This document shows, piece by piece, positions 23,601 to 35,600 of a DNA stretch of 64,000 nucleotides. The stretch comes from Arenicola marina. Taxonomy: Eukaryota > Annelida > Polychaeta > Arenicolidae. Location of the stretch: NCBI GenBank assembly GCA_964019135.1, contig OZ025258.1, positions 7,955,961 to 8,019,960 of the forward strand, in the 5' to 3' direction. How positions within the stretch are numbered: position 1 is the stretch's first letter; each line of letters begins with the position of its first letter. A program made the position numbers and the translations under genes. A model generated the notes under the pieces. That model did no database searches. It was not told the origin of the DNA and worked only from the letters and a program-made list of their open reading frames with translations.

Positions 23601-26600
23601 GTATATCTAAGGCCAATGTCATACATCTAACGCCAGTGTCATACAACTAAGGCCAGTGTCATACATCTAAGGCCAGTGTCATACAACTAAGGCCAGTGTC
23701 ATACAACTAAGGCCAGTGTCATACATCTAAGGCCAGTGTCATACATCTACGGCCAGTGTCGTATATCTAAGGCCACTGTCATACATCTAAGGCCAGTGTC
23801 ATACAACTAAGGCCAGTGTCATACAACTAAGGCCAGTGTCAAACATCTAAGGCCAGTGTCATACAACTAAACCCAGTGTCATACATTTAGGGCAAGTGTC
23901 ATACAACTAAGGCCAGTGTCATACAAATAAGGCCAGTGTCATACACCTACGGCCAGTGTCGTATATCTAAGGCCAGTGCATACATCTAAGGCCAGTGTCA
24001 TACAACTAAGGCCAGTGTCATACATTTAGAGCCTGTGTACCACATCTAAGGCCAGTGTCCTACAGCTAAGACCAGTGCCATACATCTAAGGCTAGTGTCA
24101 TACATCTAAGGCCAGTGTCACACAACTAAGGCCAGTGTCATACATCTAAGGTCAGTGTCATACACCTAAGGTCAGTATCATACATCTAAGGCCAGTGTCA
24201 TACAACTAAGGCCAGTGTCATACAACTAAGGCATGTGTCCTACATCTAAGGCCAGTGTCATACAACTAAGGCCAGTGTCATACATTTAGGGCCAGTGTCA
24301 TAGAACTAAGGCCAGTGTCATACATCTACGGCCAGTGTCGTATATCTAAGGCCAGTGCATACATCTAAGGCCAGTGTCATACAACTAAGGCCAGTGTCAT
24401 ACATTTAGAGCCTGTGTCCTACATCTAAGGCCAGTGTCACACATCTAAGGCCAGTGTCATACATCTAAGGTCAGTGTCATACATCTAAGGTCAGTGTCAT
24501 ACATCTAAGGCCAGTGGCATACATCTAAGGCCAGTGTCATACATCTAAGGCCAGTGTCATATATCTAAGGCCAGTGTCATACATCTAAGGCCAGTGTCAT
24601 ACATCTAAGGCCAGTGTCATATATCATAGGCCAGTGTCATACATCTAAGGCCAGTGTCATACATCTAAGGCCAGTGTCATACATCTAAGGCTAGTGTCAT
24701 ACATCTAAGGTCAGTGTCATACATCTAAGACCAGTGTCATACATCTAAGGTCAGTGTCATACATCTAAGGCCAGTGTCATACATCTAAGGCCAGTGTCAT
24801 ACTACTAAGGCCAGTGTCATACATATAAGGCCAGTGTCATACAACTAAGGCCAGTGTCATACAACTAAGGCCAGTGTCATACATTTAGAGCCTGTGTGCT
24901 ACATCTAAGGCTAGTGTCATACATCTAAGGCCAGTGTCATACATCTAAGGCCAGTGTCATACAACTAAGGCCAGTGTCATACATTTAGAGCCTGTGTGCT
25001 ACATCTAAGGCTAGTGTCATACATCTAAGGCCAGTGTCATACAACTAAGGCCAGTGTCATACATCTAAGGCTAGTTTCATACATCTACGGTCAGTGTCAT
25101 ACAGCTAAGGCCAGTGTCCTACATTTAAGGCCAGTGCCATACATCTAAGGCTAGTGTCATACAACTAAGGCTCGTTTCATACATCTAGGGCCAGTGGCAT
25201 TCATCTAAGGCCAGTGTCATACAACTAAAGCCAGTGCCATACATTCAAGACCCATGCAACGTAAATAAGGCAAATGCTATATAACTACGGTAAGTATCCT
25301 GCATCATGCGTCACTGTCATGTGACCAAGGCAAATTTTATGCATTAAGACAAATGACATGTATTTACGACGACAGTTGGGCATTTTAAGTATGCAGTTTC
25401 TCATCAAACGTTACGTGTTTATCGCAACAAAACTGTTTTTCACGAGATCCTGGGTACTTTTTTTTGTATACATTTTACGGAGTGGCATATGAACACGGAT
25501 TCAGTGTCTTATTTGTGGCATGTTTCTTGTCAGCATGGCTCGGTGTAAATGGTCTCTCTCAACTGGCAGGTGAATCACGAAAGCCTGTGTTACCGGCTTT
25601 CTCCGGACACACCCGAAGGGTCGACCTACGCGGCGTCCGAGGCGGTCTTGGCCCAGCTGCGCGCCAACCAATTCGAGGGCTCCAGCATACGGTGGCAGTA
25701 CTTCGGATCGGTTAACGGTACGAGATATAGCGACAGGTTAAAGCTTCCCCATCAAGCAAGGTTCCACCTACATTACGAAAAAATGCTTTGTGAATGTTAA
25801 CTCTGTACGAAAGAAAGATGTTTTCTGCAAAAGAGGGCAACGGTGCCCGGATTTTGATGACGTAGTACGCACGAAGGTGTGATCCAATGGCTGTCGTGGA
25901 TGGAGCGTCCCACGCAGTAATGACACAGTATGGTCACAAAAATGAGCGTTGTTCATATGGTTCTCACGTTGATGCTATGACCTTTATGGCATTCACAGGG
26001 ACTACTGCTGACCACTAAGTTTTGTTATTTTCACGTTGAATGTCTAGTACGTTGTATTTCTCATGGGGTGCTAGATATGTCTCGGCATTCACCATTCACC
26101 CTGTCGACAATACCCGGCCCTGTCGACAATACCCGGCCCTGTCGACAATACCTGGCCCTGTCGACAATACCCGGCCCTGTCGACAATACCCGGCCCTGTC
26201 GACAATACCTGGCCCTGCCGACAATACCCGGCCCTGTCGACAATACCTGGCCCTGTCGACAATCCCGGCACTATCGACAATACTTGGCCGTGTCGACAAT
26301 ACCCGGCCCTGTCAATGCTAAAGGCATTTCCGGTTCTTATTATATCTTACAGGGAGCTTTACGACATATCCCGCACGACTGCAATCATTAGGATGTGACG
26401 CTTACGACCCGCGCAACAGGTAGAGACGACAATGCCTCCAAACCAGAACGAGGCACCTGCGTGCTTCCGGTTCTTTACACGTTGGCTGCCAACATAGGAT
26501 TGTTATATTAAAGCCGCTCATACAGCAACTTTTCCATCAAAAGCAAGTGTACTACGTCATCAAACTGTGGAACATACGCGTTTTGCTACTTAAACCTAAG

Positions 26601-29600
26601 AATTATATGACGATGTGCACATTTATTCGAAACTATAACATTTTGATGCTCGATGTGAACATACCAGTTCATCAGATCCTCTGATGGGCGAAATACCCCC
26701 CCCCCCCCCCCCAAGTCCATAGCCCTGAGCGCAGTGGGTCATATCTTTATCTTAGAACCTGTGATTATCACAATATTTCGACATAATTAAGTTTTTGCTG
26801 TTTTTGGCTGTCCATTACCTCTAATGAAACATTTGTGTCTTCAGGCCTTGGTACGTGGAGACAGCGGCTCCAGTGCCAAAGGACATAGTAATTGTACTAG
26901 ACAAATCAGAGTCCATGGGTAAACCAGTCGAAGATGGAAGCTCGTCCCGGATATCTCTGGCCATCGAAGCGGCACAAAATGTTCTTGGTACCCTCAATGC
27001 CAACGACAGGGTAAGTACACCCCGATGTCATCAGTGGAGAGTGCACGAACGGCAGGGTAAGTACACCCGTACCCCATGCCATCAGTGGAGAGTGCACGAA
27101 CGGCAGGGTAAGTACACCCACACCCCATGCCATCAGTGGAGAGTGCACGAACGGCAGGGTAAGTACACCCGTACCCCATGCCATCAGTGGAGAGTGCACG
27201 AACGACAGGGTAAGTACACCCGTACCCCATGCCATCAGTGGAGAGTGCACGAACGGCAGGGTAAGTACACCCGCACCCCATGCCATCAGTGGAGAGTGCA
27301 CGAACGACAGGGTAAGTACACCCACACCCCATGCCACCAGTGGAGAGTGCACGTACGGCAGGGTAAGTACACCCGTACCCCATGCCATCAGTGGAGAGTG
27401 CACGAACGGCAGGGTAAGTACACCCGTACCCCATGCCATCAGTGGAGAGTGCACGAACGGCAGGGTAAGTACACCCACACCCCATGCCATCAGTGGAGAG
27501 TGCACGAACGGCAGGGTAAGTACACCCGTACCCAATGCCATCAGTGGAGAGTGCACGAACGGCAGGGTAAGTACACCCACACCCCATGCCATCAGTGGAG
27601 AATGCACGAACGACAGGGTAAGTACACCCGTACCCCATGCCATCAGTGGAGAGTGCACGAACGGCAGGGTAAGTACACCCACACCCCATGCCATCAGTGG
27701 AGAGTGCACGAACGACAGGGTAAGTACACCCGCACCCCATGCCATCAGTGGAGAGTGCACGAACGACAGGGTAAGTACACCCGTACCCCATGCCATCAGT
27801 GGAGAGTGCACGAACGGCAGGGTAAGTACACTCACACCCCATGCCATCAGTGGAGAGTGCACGAACGGCAGGGTAAGTACACCCACACCCCATGCCATCA
27901 GTGGAGAGTGCACGAACGGCAGGGTAAGTACACCCACACCCCATGCCACCAGTGGAGAGTGCACGAACGACAGGGTAAGTACACCCGTACCCCATGCCAT
28001 CAGTGGAGAGTGCACGAACGACAGGGTAAGTACACCCACACCCCATGCCATCAGTGGAGAGTGCACGAACGGCAGGGTAAGTACACCCTCACCCCATGCC
28101 ATCAGTGGAGAGTGCACGAACGACATGGTAAGTACACCCGTACCCCATGCCATCAGTGGAGAGTGCACGAACGACAGGGTAAGTACACCCACACCCCATG
28201 CCATCAGGGAGAGTGCACGAACGGCAGGGTAAGTACACCCGTACCCCATGCCATCAGTGGAGAGGGCACGAACGGCAGGGTAAGTACACCCGTACCCCAT
28301 GCCATCAGTGGAGAGTGCACGAACGGCAGGGTAAGTACACCCGTACCCCATGCCATCAGTGGAGAGTGCACGTACGGCAGGGTAAGTACACCCACACCCC
28401 ATGCCATCAGTGGAGAGTGCACGAACGGCAGGGTAAGTACACCCACACCCCATGCCATCAGCTGAGAGTGCACGAACGACATGGTAAGTACACCCGTACC
28501 CCATGCCATCAGTGGAGAGTGCACGAACGGCAGGGTAAGTACACCCGTACCCCATGCCATCAGTGGAGAGTGCACGAACGGCAGGGTAAGTACACCCGTA
28601 CCCCCATGCCAGCAGGGGAGAGTGCACGAACGGCAGGGTAAGTACACCCACACCCCATGCCATCAGTGGAGAGTGCACGTACGTCAGGGTAAGTACACCC
28701 ACACCCCATGCCATCAGTGGAGAGTGCACGAACGGCAGGGTAAGTACACCCACACCCCATGCCATCAGTGGAGAGTGCACGAACGGCAGGGTAAGTACAC
28801 CCATACCCCATGCCATCAGTGGAGAGTGCACGAACGGCAGGGTAAGTACACCCACACCCCATGCCATCAGTGGAGAGTGCACGAACGGCAGGGTAAGTAC
28901 ACCCACACCCCATGCCATCAGTGGAGAGTGCACGAACGACATGGTAAGTACACCCGTACCCCATGCCATCAGTGGAGAGTGCACGAACGACAGGGTAAGT
29001 ACACCCACACCCCATGCCATCAGGGAGAGTGCACGAACGGCAGGGTAAGTACACCCACACCCCATGCCATCAGTGGAGAGTGCACGAACGACATGGTAAG
29101 TACACCCGTACCCCATGCCATCAGTGGAGAGTGCACGAACGACAGGGTAAGTACACCCACACCCCATGCCATCAGTGGAGAGTGCACGAACGGCAGGGTA
29201 AGTACACCCTCACCCCATGCCATCAGTGGAGAGTGCACGAACGACATGGTAAGTACACCCGTACCCCATGCCATCAGTGGAGAGTGCACGAACGACAGGG
29301 TAAGTACACCCACACCCCATGCCATCAGGGAGAGTGCACGAACGGCAGGGTAAGTACACCCGTACCCCATGCCATCAGTGGAGAGGGCACGAACGGCAGG
29401 GTAAGTACACCCGTACCCCATGCCATCAGTGGAGAGTGCACGAACGGCAGGGTAAGTACACCCGTACCCCATGCCATCAGTGGAGAGTGCACGTACGGCA
29501 GGGTAAGTACACCCACACCCCATGCCATCAGTGGAGAGTGCACGAACGGCAGGGTAAGTACACCCACACCCCATGCCATCAGCTGAGAGTGCACGAACGA

Positions 29601-32600
29601 CATGGTAAGTACACCCGTACCCCATGCCATCAGTGGAGAGTGCACGAACGGCAGGGTAAGTACACCCGTACCCCATGCCATCAGTGGAGAGTGTACGAAC
29701 GACAGGGTAAGTACACCCGTACCCCATGCCATCACCGGGGAGAGGGCTATATTTGGGCAATGGGTAGGGGAAAGGATTCCATGAAGGCTGGGGATGGCGG
29801 GTGGGCACTGGGGTTTGCGGTTTTGGGTAGTACGAGAGATCACCGTGGCGCCACCTAGCGAATGCAATTTATGTGACCGTTTGTCGACTTTGCGAGCATT
29901 TCTTCTCTTCGAAATCTCAATATTAATAGAATCTACATTTACAGGAAATAATATGAAATAAAAAATATCAGGACCGTTGGCTGTTTTTTATTTCGTCTTC
30001 TTTATATCCATAAGGGGTTCGGGTGGGACGGCCCAAGGTCACATTGCAAAAAAACTAGGTTGAAAACCTATCAATATTATTGTATTATTCTTGTAAGTAT
30101 ATAACAAAGCACTCCTTGCGTAGAAATGAAGATGTTTTACGGTGGGTTTTTTTATAATAAAAAAGAATTGAACATACCCGAAACTCCCATAGGCCGCTAT
30201 GTTAAAGTGTAATATGGGGGTGAGGGGCTTATAACTCACTTGCTGGAAAAAGTAGCCTGAAAACACGTTTTCCTTTTATTATTGCGTTGTAATAAGCATA
30301 TACAAAGATGTATCTGGTGAACATTTAAAAAAAATACCGTGAGTTTTTAAATGTAGCATGCTATCTTAAATTTACAGTCGATGAAACATTGAAATATATA
30401 ATTACAGAGAAATATACATCCGCAAACGTATACATTTGATTTCAAATAAATTGTTTATGTTTTCATGGGTGTGCATACTTCCATTAGATAATATAGCTTG
30501 AAACAAATCTTTATAGAAACTAAATTTAAAGAGCGATTTTTTAGCATTTGGTCACGCGTTTATTTTCTTCTCATTTTAGGTGGGCATAGTCCTGTTTTCT
30601 CACACAACGGAGAAGCCCCCGGGATTTAAACCGTACCCGGAGGGCTATTGTTTCCTTAACAATTTAGCATTGGCCATTCCAGAGAACATCGAGTACTTAA
30701 AGGTAATATCCACATTAATATAATAATTATTCGAACTTGTTTTTGATGCAAGCAAATGATATGTAAATTATCTTTCTGTTCTGATTTCAAATGTAAAAAA
30801 AAAATCTTTGTGTCAGAAAATTTTTGTGTCAGTGGAACTGTAACTTTACCACCTTTACATTTAATCATACATGCTTTTCCTTCGTACCTGACTTCATCAC
30901 CTGTCATAAGATGACACCAGTGACATCGAAAAAGAATTTTTAAAAAAACATGAATGGCGACAACCAGTACGAGCAGTGAGTGACTGAGGAGTGCGAGCAG
31001 TGAGTGACTGAGGAGTGCGAGCAGTGAGTGACTGAGAAATGCGTGCAGTGAGTGACTGAGGAGTGCGAGCAGTGAGTGACTGAGGAGTGCGTGCAGTGAG
31101 TGACTGAGGAGTGCGAACAGTGAGTGACTGAGGAGTGCGAGCAGTGAGTGACTGAGGAGTGCGAGCAGTGAGTAAATGAGGAATGCGAGCAGTGAGTGAC
31201 TGAGGAGTGCGAGCAGTGAGTGACTGAGGAGTGCGAGCAGTGAGTGACTGAGGAGTGCGAGCAGTGAGTGACTGAGGAGTGCGAGCAGTGAGTGACTGAG
31301 GAGTGCGAGCAGAGAGTGACTGAGGAGTGCGAGCAGTGAGTGACTGAGGAGTGCGAGCAGTGAGTGACTGAGGAGTGCGTGCAGTGAGTGACTGAGGAGT
31401 GCGAGCAGTGAATGACTGAGGAGTGCGAGCAGTGAGTGACTGAGGAGTGCGAGCAGTGAGTGACTGAGGAGTGCGAGCAGTGAGTGACTGAGGAGTGCGT
31501 ACAGTGAGTGACTGAAGAGTGCAAGCAGTGAGTGACTGAGGAGTGCGAGCAGTGAGTGACTGAGGAGTGCGAGCAGTGAGTGACTGAGGAGTGCGAGCAG
31601 TGAGTGACTGAGGAGTGCGAGCAGTGAGTGACTGAGGAGTGCGAGCAGAGAGTGACTGAGGGATTCGAGCAGTGAGTGACTGAGGAGTGCGAGCAGTGAG
31701 TGACTGAGGAGTGCGAGCAGTGAGTGACTGAGGAGTGCGAGCAGTGAGTGACTGAGGAGTGCGAGCAGTGAGTGACTGAGGAGTGCGAGCAGTGAGTGAC
31801 TGAGGAGTGCGAGCAGTGAGTGACTGAGGAGTGCGAGCAGTGAGTGACTGAGGAGTGCGAGCAGTGAGTGACTGAGGAGTGCGAGCAGTGAGTGACTGAG
31901 GAGTGCGAGCAGTGAGTGACTGAGGAGTGCGAGCAGTGAGTGACTGAGGAGTGCGAGCAGTGAGTGACTGAGGAGTGCGAGCAGTGAGTGACTGAGGAGT
32001 GCGAGCAGTGAGTGACTGAGGAGTGCGAGCAGTGAGTGACTGAGGAGTGCGAGCAGAGTGACTGAGGAGGGCGAACAGTGAGTGACTGAGGAGTGCGAAC
32101 AGTGAGTGACTGAGGAGTGCGAGCAGTGAGTGACTGAGAAGTGCGAGCAGTGAGTGACTGAGGAGTGCGAGCAGTGAGTGACTGAGGAGTGCGAGCAGTG
32201 AGTGACTGAGGAGTGCGAACAGTGAGTGACTGAGGAGTGCGTGCAGTGAGTGACTGAGGAGTGCGAGCAGTGAATGACTGAGAAGTGCGAGTAGTGAGTG
32301 ACTGAGGAGTGCGAGAAGTGAGTGACTGAGGAGTGCGAGCAGTGAGTGACTGAGGAGTGCGAGCAGTGAGTGACTGAGGAGTGCGGACAGTGAGTGACTG
32401 AGGAGTGCGAACAGTGAGTGACTGAGGAGTGCGTGCAGTGAGTGACTGAGGAGTGCGAGCAGTGAGTGACTGAGAAGTGCGAGTAGTGAGTGACTGAGGA
32501 GTGCGAGCAGTGAGTGACTGAGGAGTGCGAGCAGTGAGTGACTGAGGAGTGCGAGCAGTGAGTGACTGAGAAGTGCGAGCAGTGAGTGACTGAGGAGTGC

Positions 32601-35600
32601 GAGCAGTGAGTGACTGAGAAGTGCGAGTAGTGAGTGACTGAGGAGTGCGAGAAGTGAGTGACTGAGGAGTGCGAGCAGTGAGTGACTGAGGAGTGCGAGC
32701 AGTGAGTGACTGAGGAGTGCGGGCAGTGAGTGACTGAGGAGTGCGAACAGTGAGTGACTGAGGAGTGGGTGCAGTGAGTGACTGAGGAGTGCGAGCAGTG
32801 AGTGACTGAGAAGTGCGAGTAGTGAGTGACTGAGGAGTGCGAGTAGTGAGTGACTGAGGAGTGCGAGCAGTGAGTGACTGAGGAATGCGAGCAGTGAGTG
32901 ACTGAGGAGTGCGAGCAGAGTGACTGAGGAGGGCGAACAGTGAGTGACTGAGGAGTGCGAACAGTGAGTGACTGAGGAGTGCGAGCAGTGAGTGACTGAG
33001 AAGTGCGAGCAGTGAGTGACTGAGGAGTGCGAGCAGTGAGTGACTGAGGAGTGCGAGCAGTGAGTGACTGAGGAGTGCAAACAGTGAGTGACTGAGGAGT
33101 GCGTGCAGTGAGTGACTGAGGAGTGCGAGCAGTGAGTGACTGAGAAGTGCGAGTAGTGAGTGACTGAGGAGTGCGAGAAGTGAGTGACTGAGGAGTGCGA
33201 GCAGCGAGTGACTGAGGAGTGCGAGCAGTGAGTGACTGAGGAGTGCGGGCAGTGAGTGACTGAGGAGTGCGAACAGTGAGTGACTGAGGAGTGCGTGCAG
33301 TGAGTGACTGAGGAGTGCGAGCAGTGAGTGACTGAGAAGTGCGAGTAGTGAGTGACTGAGGAGTGCGAGCAGTGAGTGACTGAGGAGTGCGAGCAGTGAG
33401 TGACTGAGGAGTGCGAGCAGTGAGTGACTGAGGAGTGCGAGCAGTGAGTGACTGAGGAGTGCGAGCAGTGAGTGACTGAGAAGTGCGAGTAGTGAGTGAC
33501 TGAGGAGTGCGAGAAGTGAGTGACTGAGGAGTGCGAGCAGTGAGTGACTGAGGAGTGCGAGCAGTGAGTGACTGAGGAGTGCGGGCAGTGAGTGACTGAG
33601 GAATGCGAACAGTGAGTGACTGAGGAGTGCGTGCAGTGAGTGACTGAGGAGTGCGAGCAGTGAGTGACTGAGAAGTGCGAGTAGTGAGTGACTGAGGAGT
33701 GCGAGCAGTGAGTGACTGAGGAGTGCGAGCAGTGAGTGACTGAGGAGTGCGAGCAGTGAGTGGCTGAGGAGTGCGAGCAGTGAGTGACTGAGGAGTGCGA
33801 ACAGTGAGTGACTGAGGAGTGCGTGCAGTGAGTGACTGAGGAGTGCGAGCAGTGAGTGACTGAGGAGTGCGAGCAGTGAGTGACTGAGGAGTGCGAGCAG
33901 TGAGTGACTGAGGAGTGCGAACAGTGAGTGACTGAGGAGTGCGTGCAGTGAGTGACTGAGGAGTGCGAGCAGTGAGTGACTGAGAAGTGCGAGCAGTGAG
34001 TGACTGAGGAATGTGATATTGTCGATGTTACAAATCACTAATCGTCGAGATGTATTTTCAGTCCTTCCTGAGTACTGTGAAGGCAGAAGGGAATTCGGAC
34101 TACAGCATTGCACTGAAGGCCGCCTTTGGATATTTTGGGCACTCGGACGCTGAAAACCAAAGCGATAGGAGTATGTCATCAACCAATTCGTAACTGGGGA
34201 AGCTCCATGATTTGATAGATCGATTTGATTGATAGTATGTCGTGTTTGGTTAAAATTAAATGCTGCAACAGTAGTATTTTCCATATATGACCTCGTGGAT
34301 CACAGGCTGGTAGCAAACGTGTGTGTGGGTTCTATGTGTACTGCATTCAGTTCCTGAATCAGACCACTTCGCCTTGCCGTGTCTGTGCATTATGTTACGT
34401 TGAAAGCCAGTGTCATGTGATTTCTCCATGATCTAGGACGCACCATTTTATTCATCACTGACGGCCTGCCCCAAACAGAAACCAAGGACCAGATCATGGA
34501 CGTGATATACAGTGAGATGGCCGAACTCAACAATTCGGTCACGATCCTTACCTTTGGCATCGGCGCAGGTACGTCCTCGTTAGTAGCAGTACTTTAAGGA
34601 ATCTATTTAAGAGGGACACTTGCTCCCCTGAGAGCGGTCGATCGTAACCCCCAAATTTCGGGCATTCAGCCTTCTCCTATTGGCCTGATGCAAAAGAACC
34701 ATGGTAACTCGTCCCTGTTTTTGCCGCCTGGGGGTGGAAGCCAATGCAAATTGTACTTCAGTTTAGATGTGGCTCTCTGCCTTGGCCCCTTCCCCACCTG
34801 TATTTTTACTGGACACTCCCCTTGCTTGGGAGTGAAGTCGCACGTGGACCCCCCCCCCCCCCAAACCCACCCTGTGTAAAATTCTCTCTATCAGCTACAT
34901 TATTCCACATGCCACAGACGCAAAACTTAAATAGGGCCGCACCGATAGCTCAGTGGGTTAGAGCGCTCGCATTGAGCGTCCTGGCCACCTGAGAGCCTGA
35001 CGGCTCGTGGATCGGCGGCTCGACCCCCGCTGCGGCCATGTCTGTGTGGTCACAGGAAAAAAGATCCCCTATCCTTCTTCGCAAAAAGTAGGAGGTTACC
35101 CACGGGGATATGGCTCCGCTATTCTCTACTTTGCCCCATTGACGCGATATGACTAGAATTGGTTAAAGCGTCCTGAAGATACAACCAACCAACCACGCAT
35201 AATCCATAATTAATGGAACAGATAGACATCGACTATATGCTACAGCATGCGGGCCTGAACCGATCATAGCTCCAATTATGGAGAATTACATGGCCAATTA
35301 CATGAATTGATACAAGCTGTGGTTATTGCAGAGACCTTTGAAGAAAGAGTTCGGATATTATTGGAGGAAATGGCCACGGTTCCCGATATAGCATTGACCC
35401 CGGCACAAAGAGAGAATTTTTTGGTAAGTGTGTCAACGTCTTGCATGATTTAATGGGTCAGTATTATTCTGAATTACAGAATTTTACAGCACAATATTGA
35501 GTAAACACAGTCTGGGATTCACACATTTCTTGGATAAACACGGTCTTGAATAAACATTATCTTGGTTAATGTTAATTATTATTTTTGGTATCAATGTCAA

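Noticed and set aside
26061..26321. Frames with repeated CRQYPALSTIPGPVDNT or its reverse
   Set aside because: Product of the 19-bp intron 4 minisatellite read in all three frames.
26906..29867. Long open frames on both strands (up to 753 codons) with VRALSTDGMGYGCTYP- or CHQWRVHERQGKYT-type repeats
   Set aside because: They are produced by the 51-bp period (divisible by three) of the intron 6 minisatellite and lie inside an intron; no start context or conserved domain.
30897..34284. Minus-strand frames of 727 and 1114 codons with SLLALLSH/SSVTHCSH repeats
   Set aside because: By-products of the 24-bp intron 7 minisatellite, whose reverse complement lacks stops; no unique sequence and no splice or promoter support.
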